Assembly: GCA_949286165.1 (NCBI GenBank)
Contig: CASDZK010000051.1
Location: forward strand, 1 to 39,629
Origin: an uncultured Alistipes sp.
GTDB taxonomy: Bacteria; Bacteroidota; Bacteroidia; Bacteroidales; Rikenellaceae
Length of the DNA stretch: 39,629 bases
Direction: 5' to 3'
Below, piece by piece: positions 29,397 to 38,241 of the stretch. Position numbers and translations under genes: made by a program. The notes below the pieces were generated by a model that was given only the letters and a program-made list of their open reading frames with translations, made no database searches and was not told the DNA's origin. How positions within the stretch are numbered: position 1 is the first letter of the stretch; the number at the start of each line of letters is the position of its first letter.

Positions 29397-32204
29397 ATGG
29401 AAAAATTATATCTGGTAGATGCCTACGCCCTGATATACAAATTCTATTACGCGTTCAAAAACAACCCGATGCGTAACGAAAGGGGGATGAACACCTCCGC
29501 CGTTTTCGGATTCGTCCGGTTCGTCAACGATCTGATCGAAAAACGGCGTCCCAACTATTTAGGGGTAGCTTTCGATCCGCCCGGAGGGACATTCCGCAAC
29601 GAGCTGTATCCGGCCTATAAAGCCAATCGGGAAAGCACTCCCGAAGACATCATCGCCGCTACGCCCTATATCAAAGCGTACCTGGACGCCATGCGCATAC
29701 CTGTTTTGGAAGTAGCCGGCTACGAAGCCGACGACGTCATCGGGACACTGGCGGCTCAGGCGGGCTGCAACGGTTTCGAAGTTTACATGGTAACTCCGGA
29801 CAAGGACTACGGGCAATTGATCCGCGACTGCGTGTATATGTACAAACCGGGGAAAAAAGGGGGAGAAGCCGACATCATCGGGAAACCGCAGCTGAAAGAG
29901 ATTTACGGGCTGAGCGACCCGCAGCACATCATTGACATGCTGGCCTTGTGGGGCGACGCTTCCGACAACGTTCCGGGCATTCCGGGCATCGGAGAAAAAA
30001 GCGCGGTAAAACTGATCAACGAGCTGGGAACGGTGGAAGAAATACTGGCCCAACCCGACCGGTTGAAGGGCAAACAGAAGGAAAATATCCTCAACAACCG
30101 GGAACAACTGCTGTTAGCGAAAAAGTTGGTCACGATCGATACGCAGGTTCCCATTGCCTTCGAACCGGACAAATTGCGGCTGGAAGCTCCCGACGAAACG
30201 GCCGTTCGGGCTTTATACCGGGAACTGGGATTCCAGTCCCTGCTGAAAGAACGGGGGCAGTCCGAAAAGCCGCATGCGGCTCCGAAAATACCCGGCCTGT
30301 TCGATTTCGAGGAAGAAACGGTCGCACCACCGCTTTTCAGTACGTCCAAAGAACCTTCCCTGTTCGATCCGGTTGACGAAACCGCCCCGAACGATATCGG
30401 CAATACGCCGCACAAATACACGATTCTCAGGGAACCGGACTCCGTTCGGAAAGCGGCGGAAGAACTAGCCCGCTGTCCCGAATTCTGTTTCGACACGGAG
30501 ACCACTTCGCTGAACCCGATTTCCGGAGCATTGGTAGGTTTGTCGCTCTCCGTCAAAGCGCATACGGCCTGGTACATTCCCCTCTTCCCGAAAGACAGGG
30601 CGAAAACCCGGGAGACGTTGGAACCGCTGGTTCCCCTGTTCGCCGATCCCCGAATCGCCAAGATCGGGCAAAACGTCAAATTCGATATCCGGATGCTCGC
30701 CCAATACGGTATCGAAGTGAACGGAATGTTGTTCGATACCATGATCATGCATTATCTGCTGAACAGCGACGAACGGCACGGCATGGATTACCTGTCGGAA
30801 AAATACCTGAACTACGCGCCGGTTCCCATCGAAGCCCTGATCGGGAAAGGAGCCGGACAAAAAAACATGGCGGACATCGATACGGAAACCGTAGCGGAAT
30901 ACGCAGGAGAAGACGCGGATGTTACCTTCCAACTGAAACACGTACTGTATAAGCAGTTGCAGGAGGCAGACTTGTGCGAGCTCTATCATACCGTGGAAGA
31001 GCCGTTGATACGGGTATTGGCCGACATGGAGGAGACCGGCGTGACGCTGGACACGGAAGAGCTGAAAACCTATGAACGGGAATTGAACGAAGAGCTGGAA
31101 AAGCTGAACGAACAAGTCAAAGAACTGGCCGGTACGGAATCGCTGAACGTCAATTCGAGCAAGCAAATCGGAGAAATCCTGTTCGAGAAGCTGAAAATAG
31201 AGGCCAAACCGAAACGGACCAAAACGAAACAATACCGCACGGACGAAGAGTATCTGGTCTCCCTGAAAGACAAGCATCCGATCATCGGGTTGATTCTGGA
31301 ATACCGGGGTGTGAAGAAGCTGTTGTCCACGTATGTGGAAGCCCTCCCCGCTTTGATCGAACCCGGAACGGGACGCATCCACACGACCTACAACCAATGC
31401 GTGGCTTCCACCGGCCGATTAAGCTCGTCCAATCCCAACCTGCAAAACATCCCCATCCGGGACAAACGGGGGAAACGCATCCGGGCGGCCTTCATCGCGT
31501 CCGACGACGATCATCTGCTGCTGTCCGCCGATTACAGTCAGATCGAATTGCGCCTGATGGCGGACTTGAGCGGCGACCCGGCCCTTATAGAGGCTTTTCT
31601 GCAAGGAGAAGACATTCATACGGCCACGGCGGCGAAAATCTTTAAAAAGTCGTTGCAGGAAGTAACGCCGGAAGAACGGCGGGCCGCCAAAACGGCGAAT
31701 TTCGGCATCATATACGGCATCTCGGCATTCGGGCTTGCCGGACGGCTGGACATTCCGAGATCGGATGCCCGGTCGCTGATCGACGGTTACTTCGAGTCTT
31801 ACCCGCAGGTCAAAGCCTACATGGAACGGACCATCGCCTCCGCCCGGGAGAAAGGATATGTGGAAACGGTCATGCACCGAAGAAAGAGTCTGCCGGACAT
31901 TCACTCGTCCAACCAGACCGTCCGCGGTTACGCCGAACGGAATGCCATCAACGCCCCGATACAGGGCTCGGCGGCCGATCTGATTAAAATAGCGATGAGC
32001 AAAGTCCACAACGAGCTGAAAAATGCCGGTTGCCGCGCCCGCATGATCCTGCAGGTACATGACGAACTGGTCATAGAACTGCCGAAAGAGGAATTGGAAC
32101 AGGTCCGGCAATTGGTCATAAACGCCATGGAAACCGTTTTTCAGCTAAAAGTTCCGCTGATTGCCGAATGCGGTTATGGCCGGAACTGGCTGGAAGCACA
32201 TTAA
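29397..32204 (+). CDS. polA: DNA polymerase I
   Basis: A 935-residue protein with all three PolA domains. The 5'-nuclease (about 1-290) starts MEKLYLVDAYALIYKFYY and has VAGYEADDVIGTLA and GIPGIGEKSA. The 3'-5' exonuclease (about 350-530) keeps its acids: Asp366 and Glu368 in FDTETTSL, IGQNVKFDIRML and YAGEDAD, so proofreading is likely intact. The polymerase has motif A DYSQIELRLM (Asp712), motif B RRAAKTANFGIIYG and motif C QVHDELVIE (Asp889). It fills gaps and removes Okazaki primers. A linker at about 300-345 is poorly conserved. It lies downstream of queD in one transcription unit, with a strong Shine-Dalgarno site. Confidence 0.97.
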   Translation: MEKLYLVDAYALIYKFYYAFKNNPMRNERGMNTSAVFGFVRFVNDLIEKRRPNYLGVAFDPPGGTFRNELYPAYKANRESTPEDIIAATPYIKAYLDAMRIPVLEVAGYEADDVIGTLAAQAGCNGFEVYMVTPDKDYGQLIRDCVYMYKPGKKGGEADIIGKPQLKEIYGLSDPQHIIDMLALWGDASDNVPGIPGIGEKSAVKLINELGTVEEILAQPDRLKGKQKENILNNREQLLLAKKLVTIDTQVPIAFEPDKLRLEAPDETAVRALYRELGFQSLLKERGQSEKPHAAPKIPGLFDFEEETVAPPLFSTSKEPSLFDPVDETAPNDIGNTPHKYTILREPDSVRKAAEELARCPEFCFDTETTSLNPISGALVGLSLSVKAHTAWYIPLFPKDRAKTRETLEPLVPLFADPRIAKIGQNVKFDIRMLAQYGIEVNGMLFDTMIMHYLLNSDERHGMDYLSEKYLNYAPVPIEALIGKGAGQKNMADIDTETVAEYAGEDADVTFQLKHVLYKQLQEADLCELYHTVEEPLIRVLADMEETGVTLDTEELKTYERELNEELEKLNEQVKELAGTESLNVNSSKQIGEILFEKLKIEAKPKRTKTKQYRTDEEYLVSLKDKHPIIGLILEYRGVKKLLSTYVEALPALIEPGTGRIHTTYNQCVASTGRLSSSNPNLQNIPIRDKRGKRIRAAFIASDDDHLLLSADYSQIELRLMADLSGDPALIEAFLQGEDIHTATAAKIFKKSLQEVTPEERRAAKTANFGIIYGISAFGLAGRLDIPRSDARSLIDGYFESYPQVKAYMERTIASAREKGYVETVMHRRKSLPDIHSSNQTVRGYAERNAINAPIQGSAADLIKIAMSKVHNELKNAGCRARMILQVHDELVIELPKEELEQVRQLVINAMETVFQLKVPLIAECGYGRNWLEAH

Positions 32205-32371
32205 CGATTGCCCAAAGAATATATTTTCAGCCGCTCCATAATTTTCGCATATCATTTACGTCATTTGCTACGTTATATAAGAAAATTGATTATATTGGCA
32301 TAGTCTTGGCGTTTAACGCATAAGGCCAACATATAGCCTCTGCATAAAATCATTCGGAAAGGATCCATGTT

Positions 32372-33481
32372 ATGAAAAAAGCGTTTTATGTATTCACGGC
32401 CGGAATAGCCTGGTTGACGACGGCATGCACATCAACGGCTTATTTCCGTAGCGCATCGGGATATACGGACGATCTATACGCCGCACCGCGAGAAGCCACG
32501 CCTCAACCCGCACCAAGAAACTATGCGGTCACAGAGAGGGCGACGCGTCCGGCACCTGCCGTACAAAACTCCCGGTCCGTTCCACAAAACCAAACGGAAG
32601 AAATCGATATGACCCAATATTATCCGGGCATGTTCGAAGAAGCATTGACTGGGACCATCGAACCGCAACCGGAAACGGAATATGCGACGAAAACCTCAGA
32701 AGAGGAGAATGAAAACAATGTCATCATCAACATCAATTATGAAAACCCGTGGGCGGGATGGGATAATTTCTACTATCGACCATCGTGGTACATCAGCAAT
32801 TGGGGATGGGGATTCTCTTGGGGACCGTCGTGGAGCTGGAATTATTACAACCCGTGGTGGACTCCCTGGTATGATCCCTGGTACGATCCCTGGTACCGTC
32901 CGTGGTACGGATACGGATATTACGGATGGTATGACCCGTGGTATAATCCGTGGTACGGCCATTATTACAGGCCGTGGCATACCCATTACGATTCCAGATA
33001 CCGAAACCGCATCGCTTATACGGGCAACCGTCGGCCGGGAAATATCATGCTTGGCAGCCGGCCGGGAAATACCGTAATCAGCAGCCGTCCCGGTTCAACA
33101 CAAACCCGGCACAGTTCCTACGAATCGGCGCTTACGCGCCGACCGGGCAACAGTTCCATTATTAGTTCCCGTCCCGGCATAAGCGGAACGAACCGGCCCA
33201 CTCAGGACCAGATCAACTCGTCACGGGTAACTACCCGCCGATCGGGAACCCGTTCAGAATACAACAGTTTTGAATCTTCGAGACGCCCTGCAACAAACAG
33301 TAACTCCTCATCCAGACCGTTGTTCAACAATAATTCGTCCTCCTCATCGTCAAGGCCGAGTTTCAGCAACCCGACACCGATACGCACCCCCTCCGGCAAT
33401 TTCAACCGGGGAAGCAGTAGCGGCATAAGTCGCGGAGGTGCAATAAGCAGCGGAAGCGGCGGAGGCGTACGACGTCGATAA
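32372..33481 (+). CDS. Lipoprotein with Trp/Tyr/Pro repeats and a Ser/Arg-rich tail, function unknown
   Basis: A 369-residue probable lipoprotein (signal ending LTTAC, Cys at 19). Residues about 20-125 are polar and low in structure. Residues about 130-210 are dominated by Trp, Tyr, Pro, Gly and Asp, with PWYDPWYDPWYRPWYG and YDPWYNPWYG repeats from residue 161. The tail (about 215-369) is rich in Ser, Arg, Asn and Gly with repeated SRPG and RRPGN units. I know similar aromatic-repeat proteins in Bacteroides genomes only as hypothetical. The 50-base gap to the FadL-like gene suggests one transcript, and a role at the cell surface or outer membrane is inferred. A possible weak -7 element (TATATTGG, 32291) precedes it. 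Confidence 0.75.
   Translation: MKKAFYVFTAGIAWLTTACTSTAYFRSASGYTDDLYAAPREATPQPAPRNYAVTERATRPAPAVQNSRSVPQNQTEEIDMTQYYPGMFEEALTGTIEPQPETEYATKTSEEENENNVIININYENPWAGWDNFYYRPSWYISNWGWGFSWGPSWSWNYYNPWWTPWYDPWYDPWYRPWYGYGYYGWYDPWYNPWYGHYYRPWHTHYDSRYRNRIAYTGNRRPGNIMLGSRPGNTVISSRPGSTQTRHSSYESALTRRPGNSSIISSRPGISGTNRPTQDQINSSRVTTRRSGTRSEYNSFESSRRPATNSNSSSRPLFNNNSSSSSSRPSFSNPTPIRTPSGNFNRGSSSGISRGGAISSGSGGGVRRR
32852..32966 (+). repeat. Imperfect 12-base tandem repeats coding PWYD/PWYN units
   Basis: Units of the form CCSTGGTAYGAT recur in frame within the lipoprotein gene, coding Pro-Trp-Tyr-Asp or close variants. The central three copies are nearly identical. Copy-number change by slippage would stay in frame. 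It is not a CRISPR: there are no spacers. Confidence 0.75.
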
Positions 33482-33531
33482 ATCCGACCTGTGACAACGT
33501 ATTGAAAAAGGCAATTTTAACCATAAAGACC

Positions 33532-35124
33532 ATGAAAAAATACATCATACTGGCATTGTCCGTCGGAGGAATAATGACCGTTCAAGCACAATCCGTTCAG
33601 GAGATTTTCCAGATATCCGAAACCAATTACGGATATTCGACGGCCAGGAGTTCGGCCATGGGAGGCGCATTCGGTTCCTTAGGGGCCGATCCCGCTTCCA
33701 TGAACATCAACCCGGCCGGATTAGGCATGTACCGTTCTTCCGAAGTATCTTTTTCCCCTACCCTGAAAATTGCCTCCATGTCCACGGACGCGATCACTCC
33801 GAACCAAATGACCTTTTCGGATAAAAAAACGAGAGTATCGGGTGTACCCAACAACGCCGCATTCGTTTACAATATCATCAATACCACCGAACAAGGCAAA
33901 GGTCTGAGAGGACTGACTATCGGGTTCAACTACAATCAGGCAGCCAACGAAACTTACAAAATGGTCAGCCACGCTCCGGCGGCCAGTAACTCCATAGCCG
34001 ATTATTTTGCAGCCCAACTGTACAATATCGACCCGCAAAACATTACCTCTACCAACAGCGATCCCTATTATCCTTACCAGCGTTATTCGGTGGACAAATG
34101 GGGAGGGATTCTGGCTTACAACACGGGCTTGATTTTCCCCGACCAAAACGAATTCGGAGACATCGGATATTATACAGACCAATACAACGAAGCGAACGAA
34201 TTGGTCGGAAGTTTACTGGCGGGCGACAAGACCATTCCCTCCCTGCATCGAAAAATGACCAGAATGACCGGAGAATACAATTTCTCGATCGGAGGAAATC
34301 TGGGAGATGTATTCTTTTTCGGAATTACGCTGGGTGCCGCTCAATTCGATGCCAAGGAATACAACTTTTACCGGGAAACCACTCCCGGAACGAATCGGGG
34401 AGATTTGGCCGAACTGCGATACGACCAATGGTTGACCAAAAACGGAACGGCATTCAATTTTAAAGCCGGCATAACCGCACAACCAATTAAAGGTTTAAAA
34501 GTAGGCATTTCCGTACATGCACCGAATATTTACCGTATCAACGAAGAATATTCCGCCGCCATGAACAACTATTATTTCGTGTTGAGCGGCATCGACCAAT
34601 ATCAGGCGGAAACGGCCTTTTTGCAAAACAGTTACAAAGTGCATACGCCTACCCATCTCATCGCCGGGCTCTCTTATGCGCTGGGAACACGCGGAATCAT
34701 CTCGTTTGATTACGAACGGGTATGGTACAACAAAATGAAAGTAACGGGTATCGATTACGCTCCGCAACAAAATATGTTTCAATCGGAAATCGAAAATACA
34801 TATAAACCTGCTGACAATTTCAGAGCGGGAATCGAATTCATGCCTCTCAGCGGATTATTTCTCCGCGGAGGATATGCCTATTACGGCAGTGCGTTGAGAA
34901 ATGCAGGAAGAAACGCCGAATCCGTCACGAACGTCAGTGCCGGAATCGGTTATCGAAGCGACGCTTTCTATGTCGATCTGACTTACGTGCATGTCAAAAA
35001 GAACATGTCTCCCTTCCGATATTACAGCAGTACCTACGGGACTGAAACTATTCAGAGCGCCAGCGTCATCTATCCGACACTGAAAGAGAACAATTTGATT
35101 CTGAGCGTAGGCGTAAAATTCTAA
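33532..35124 (+). CDS. OmpP1/FadL/TodX-family outer membrane transporter
   Basis: A 530-residue outer-membrane protein with a signal peptide ending VQAQ. The N-terminal plug-like segment SVQEIFQISETNYGYSTARS leads into the family motif GSLGADPASMNINPAGLGMYRSSEVSF, followed by alternating beta strands to the C-terminal ILSVGVKF, ending in Phe as outer-membrane barrels do. FadL proteins import hydrophobic molecules such as fatty acids; Bacteroides relatives are often labelled hemin receptor without proof. The ATG at 33532 is preferred to an in-frame start at 33502 because the signal peptide begins there. It follows the repeat lipoprotein by 50 bases. Confidence 0.87.
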   Translation: MKKYIILALSVGGIMTVQAQSVQEIFQISETNYGYSTARSSAMGGAFGSLGADPASMNINPAGLGMYRSSEVSFSPTLKIASMSTDAITPNQMTFSDKKTRVSGVPNNAAFVYNIINTTEQGKGLRGLTIGFNYNQAANETYKMVSHAPAASNSIADYFAAQLYNIDPQNITSTNSDPYYPYQRYSVDKWGGILAYNTGLIFPDQNEFGDIGYYTDQYNEANELVGSLLAGDKTIPSLHRKMTRMTGEYNFSIGGNLGDVFFFGITLGAAQFDAKEYNFYRETTPGTNRGDLAELRYDQWLTKNGTAFNFKAGITAQPIKGLKVGISVHAPNIYRINEEYSAAMNNYYFVLSGIDQYQAETAFLQNSYKVHTPTHLIAGLSYALGTRGIISFDYERVWYNKMKVTGIDYAPQQNMFQSEIENTYKPADNFRAGIEFMPLSGLFLRGGYAYYGSALRNAGRNAESVTNVSAGIGYRSDAFYVDLTYVHVKKNMSPFRYYSSTYGTETIQSASVIYPTLKENNLILSVGVKF

Positions 35125-35197
35125 TACTACTCAAAAAGCGTTCAAGGAAATGTTCAAAAAATAATTCTTTTGTTGCATTACGTTTCCCAGAATATGA

Positions 35198-35238
35198 AAA
35201 AGGATGGTCCGTTCAATAACCTTTCGGACCGGCCTTTT
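35198..35238. terminator. Bidirectional terminator between the FadL-like and acyltransferase genes
   Basis: The stem AAAAGG-at-GGTCCG pairs with CGGACC-gg-CCTTTT (35198-35211 with 35225-35238) around a 13-base loop, with one 2-base internal mismatch. It lies between converging stops at 35124 and 35252. Confidence 0.82.
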
Positions 35239-35251
35239 AATCGTTTTCCGC

Positions 35252-36343
35252 TTACCCAATCAAATAACGGGATTTCGGTAGCTTAGACAGCAGCCATGCA
35301 ATAGCGTAACTGACCGAAAAAGCCAATACGGCAATCATCGGGATCTGGAAATAAGGAGCGATATTCCACTGGCAAACCCAATCGTGAACACACTGTACAA
35401 AAAAGAAATGGACCAGATAAATTCCGAAACTGAGTATGGCCGTCCGTTTCAACCAGGCGTTTGCCCGTTCGTTCCGAATGCGGACCTTTTGCAACATGGC
35501 AAATGCGGCGAACGTCATTAAAAAGACGTTGATATTCGTAAAATACCAGATCACTTCCAAAGCAGGATAATTTTTTTCTACGGAAATAAACCCGCAAAAA
35601 GTTATGGCATAACCGAGTAAAAATAAAGGAATACCAATACTTAACGTTTTCGGAACCGACCAATGGAACGGATACTTATTCATGTAATATCCCAGCACCA
35701 GGTATCCTAAAAATCCAGAAGTATAGTAAAACATGCCGATCGCATTCCAATCGCAAACTCCCAATATTCCCATATTCCCGTAATTTCCTTCGTATCCGGC
35801 CGCCGGCGCCAACAACTGAAGATAAGGCACAAACAACGATATGCCCCAGATTTTCAGAAACAATTCCAAATCTTTTTTGGATGCCGAGCGAATCCACGGC
35901 GAGATAACGGGGATAAACAAATATAACCCCACCAACATATAAAGATACCACAGAGGAATAGTGGCCAAATTGAATCCGAACGGGAAAGTAACGACGTAAC
36001 GAAACGCCTGATCCAGAGAAAACATCCCGTAAAAATAATAAAAGAAGGGGGTAACCAACGACCAGAAAATCAAGGGGAACACGATTTTACTGAGCCTTTT
36101 CCGATAAAAAACGGGGGCAGGCTGTTCCGTCGGCAATAAAAGCACGCCCGAAAACATGACGAACAACGGTACGCAAGCACGAGTAAGCGTTCCCCATGCG
36201 CTGCCGGAAAAAAAATCGACAGGGGAAGTCTCCATCGCCGCCACATAAAAATCGCAACTGTGGGCGAGAACCACGACAAAGCACGCGAGCACTCTCGCGA
36301 AATCGAGCCAATGAATTCGGCCGGAAGATAAATTTTTCTGCAT
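35252..36343 (-). CDS. Membrane acyltransferase, acyltransferase-3 family
   Basis: A 363-residue integral membrane protein with about ten hydrophobic segments. The start RIHWLDFARVLACFVVVLAHSCDFY carries the conserved Arg and His of acyltransferase-3 (OatA/WecH-like) proteins, and PLFVMFSGVLLL and WYLYMLVGLYLFIPVI are family patterns. These proteins O-acetylate cell-surface sugars. It is 11 bases after the alpha/beta hydrolase stop, so both are likely on one transcript. The acceptor is unknown; no surface-polysaccharide cluster is adjacent. Confidence 0.88.
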   Translation of the reverse strand: MQKNLSSGRIHWLDFARVLACFVVVLAHSCDFYVAAMETSPVDFFSGSAWGTLTRACVPLFVMFSGVLLLPTEQPAPVFYRKRLSKIVFPLIFWSLVTPFFYYFYGMFSLDQAFRYVVTFPFGFNLATIPLWYLYMLVGLYLFIPVISPWIRSASKKDLELFLKIWGISLFVPYLQLLAPAAGYEGNYGNMGILGVCDWNAIGMFYYTSGFLGYLVLGYYMNKYPFHWSVPKTLSIGIPLFLLGYAITFCGFISVEKNYPALEVIWYFTNINVFLMTFAAFAMLQKVRIRNERANAWLKRTAILSFGIYLVHFFFVQCVHDWVCQWNIAPYFQIPMIAVLAFSVSYAIAWLLSKLPKSRYLIG

Positions 36344-36354
36344 TTTATAACGGA

Positions 36355-37173
36355 TTAATAGTTTTTTTTAGATTCATAACAGAAATTTGCAAAGTCGGCA
36401 ATCGTTTCAGCACAACGGGACGATTCTTCCAAAAAACCCATGTGTCCGGAATTTTCCAGCCATTCTACACGGGCCTGCGGTTGTTCCGCGGCAATGACCG
36501 CCGCTATATCCGGTCGTAAATATTCGTCTTTGCGGCCGAAAACATAGAGTTGCGGGACACGGCTGTCCCGCAACAAAGCCGAACGGTCCGACCGTTCCGC
36601 CATGCCGTTCAACAACGCTATGATTCCGTCGTCCTCGGTCAGCATGACCTGAAATCCCATATCCTCAATCCGCTCAGCCATTTTTTTCCGGTTTTCCGGC
36701 GCGAAAGCCTTGGCCGGAGACGTCCGTGCCAACAGCTCTTTTCTGCCGGAACGGACGACTTCGATTTCACGCATCCGATCCCGACGTTTTTCCTCCGTGT
36801 CCGCTCCGGGAGTCGAATGCAACCAAACGATACCGCGCAACATTTCCGAATATTTCTCAAGAAAAGCCGCCGCCACGTATCCCCCCATGGAATGGCCGAC
36901 CATCACGCAGTCTTCGATCCCCAACGCCAACAACCAATCATGCGCCACATCCGCCAGAAATTCCATGCTATGCGACTCTCCCAACACTTCGGAAATGCCA
37001 TGCCCCGGAATATCCATCGCCAACACCCGGAAATCACGGGCCAACAAAGGGGAGAAATCTTCCCATATCTCAATCGACTCCAAATAACCGTGCAGCAATA
37101 CAACGGTTCGGCTCCCCTGCCCCTGATCGGAATAACGCGTAGCCACGTTTCCCGCTACAATCAACTTCTCCAT
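36355..37173 (-). CDS. Alpha/beta-fold hydrolase
   Basis: A 272-residue soluble hydrolase. VVLLHGYLESIEIW is the oxyanion-hole region, VMVGHSMGGYVAA the nucleophile elbow (Ser), GRKDEYLRP the acid, and NSGHMGFLEE the catalytic His. The substrate is unknown; the pattern suits esterases or lactonases of the MhpC/YbfF type. The ATG at 37173 (MEKLIVAGNV) is preceded by GGAG. An in-frame ATG at 37263 would add 30 residues encoded mostly by the MITE-like element, so it is rejected. The gene is followed closely by the acyltransferase. Confidence 0.88.
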   Translation of the reverse strand: MEKLIVAGNVATRYSDQGQGSRTVVLLHGYLESIEIWEDFSPLLARDFRVLAMDIPGHGISEVLGESHSMEFLADVAHDWLLALGIEDCVMVGHSMGGYVAAAFLEKYSEMLRGIVWLHSTPGADTEEKRRDRMREIEVVRSGRKELLARTSPAKAFAPENRKKMAERIEDMGFQVMLTEDDGIIALLNGMAERSDRSALLRDSRVPQLYVFGRKDEYLRPDIAAVIAAEQPQARVEWLENSGHMGFLEESSRCAETIADFANFCYESKKNY

Positions 37174-37193
37174 ATCTCCAGACAAAAAAGTAA

Positions 37194-37310
37194 GAGACTG
37201 ACTAAAAAGTGATTTTATCTTCTGGAAAATTGGATACTTGAATTCGCTCCCGGCAAGGAACAAATAAGATAACCCCAGAAATCTTAAAGCACGACTTTTT
37301 AGTCAGCCTC
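37194..37310. mobile_element. 117-bp MITE-like element
   Basis: 17-base terminal inverted repeats, GAGACTGACTAAAAAGT (37194-37210) and its complement GAGGCTGACTAAAAAGT (37310-37294), differ at one base. The interior (about 83 bases) has no coding capacity of its own. No clear target-site duplication is seen. The ends look like those of insertion sequences with GAGGCTG-type termini, from memory only. It lies between the acidic-protein gene and the hydrolase start. It could instead be a stem-loop terminator with a very long loop, but T-runs are lacking. Confidence 0.55.
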
Positions 37311-37325
37311 TCATTTATTTCTCAA

Positions 37326-37628
37326 CTAATTCTGATCCTCCTCATAATCGTCGTCCTCGTATTCGTCCGACTCCTCTCCGTCCCAATCCTCGTCATAATC
37401 GTCTTCCTCGGCCGGATCGTCGTCATCAACCGCTTCCCGATCGTCATAATAATCGAAGATAGATTCCCGCTTGGGATGATACTCGATATCTTCCTCATCC
37501 TCTTCTTCGATTACTACCTTTTTTTCTTTCCCGCTCTTTTTTATCGGATCAAGCCGGGTAGTTCTCTTCAGCAAATCTTCCGGTTGAGAAACTGCGTTTC
37601 GGTTCCGGAAATCTCTACCATTTTTCAT
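37326..37628 (-). CDS. Very acidic small protein, function unknown
   Basis: A 100-residue protein (ATG 37628; a TTG lies three codons upstream). The first 45 residues are basic (MKNGRDFRNRN, KRTTRLDPIKKSGKEKK); the rest is dominated by Asp and Glu with Tyr (DDDDPAEEDDYDEDWDGEE, EYEDDDYEEDQN). Such a basic-head, acidic-tail protein is probably disordered and could bind nucleic acid, metal or ribosomal proteins; nothing in the sequence decides between these. It lies 106 bases after the GtrA-like gene on the same strand and just before the MITE-like element. The composition is coherent over the whole frame, which supports a real gene. Confidence 0.7.
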   Translation of the reverse strand: MKNGRDFRNRNAVSQPEDLLKRTTRLDPIKKSGKEKKVVIEEEDEEDIEYHPKRESIFDYYDDREAVDDDDPAEEDDYDEDWDGEESDEYEDDDYEEDQN

Positions 37629-37734
37629 CGGTTCCAAACTGTGAAATTATTTCCCAAGTTAAAAAAATCATTTCGAGTCATATACTCGGTTTGACACTAC
37701 AATAATAATGATTTTTTTCACAGAAACGACACAC

Positions 37735-38238
37735 CTAAATACTTTTATTTCCTTTAAATGTAAAATATTTCTGCATCAAATAACTGAACACGACGGACAA
37801 CATGGTCAGGATGGCATTGGAAATGGACGGAAAGACACGGAAAACCCCTACGAGCAACTTCAACCCGTAATATTTCATCAAAATATTCATCAAAACAACC
37901 AACAGATACCGGAATAACTGAGTCCGATGTTTCAATACCGAATGCTGGAAAGAAATATTACGCCCCAACCATAATCCCGTAAAAAAAGTAACCGGAAAAG
38001 TGATGAGAAAAGCCGCCACCTCCGGAGAAATAGTCAAGGCCCCTCGCCACAAAACAACATTTTCGGCCCGTACGATGCAGTGAAACACCGCAAAATACAA
38101 CACCATATCCAGCAACATATTCATTCCGCCGCAGACAGCATAACGAAATGTCTGCAACGGCACGATATGTCGGATAAAAGGCAAATAAATCCGGTCGATC
38201 GAACGGATTAAAAAAGTCCTGACACCCATATTCCGCAT
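37735..38238 (-). CDS. GtrA-like membrane protein
   Basis: A 167-residue protein with four membrane helices and the GtrA pattern: LQTFRYAVCGGMNMLLDMVLYF at the first helix, VAAFLITFPVTFFTGLWLGRNISF in the middle and AILTMLSVVFSYLMQKYFTF at the end. GtrA proteins are thought to move lipid-linked sugars or teichoic-type glycosylation intermediates across the membrane. The start is ATG 38238; a TTG precedes it at 38241 and another ATG lies at 38229. It begins 4 bases after the TlpA-like stop, so it belongs to the same transcript. A small hairpin CGAGT/ACTCG (37673-37687) followed on the minus strand by TTTTTTT may end this unit. Confidence 0.85.
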   Translation of the reverse strand: MRNMGVRTFLIRSIDRIYLPFIRHIVPLQTFRYAVCGGMNMLLDMVLYFAVFHCIVRAENVVLWRGALTISPEVAAFLITFPVTFFTGLWLGRNISFQHSVLKHRTQLFRYLLVVLMNILMKYYGLKLLVGVFRVFPSISNAILTMLSVVFSYLMQKYFTFKGNKSI

Positions 38239-38241
38239 CAA

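Noticed and set aside
32852..32966. Short direct repeats as a CRISPR array
   Set aside because: The repeats are contiguous, in frame and without spacers; they code the PWYD units of a protein.
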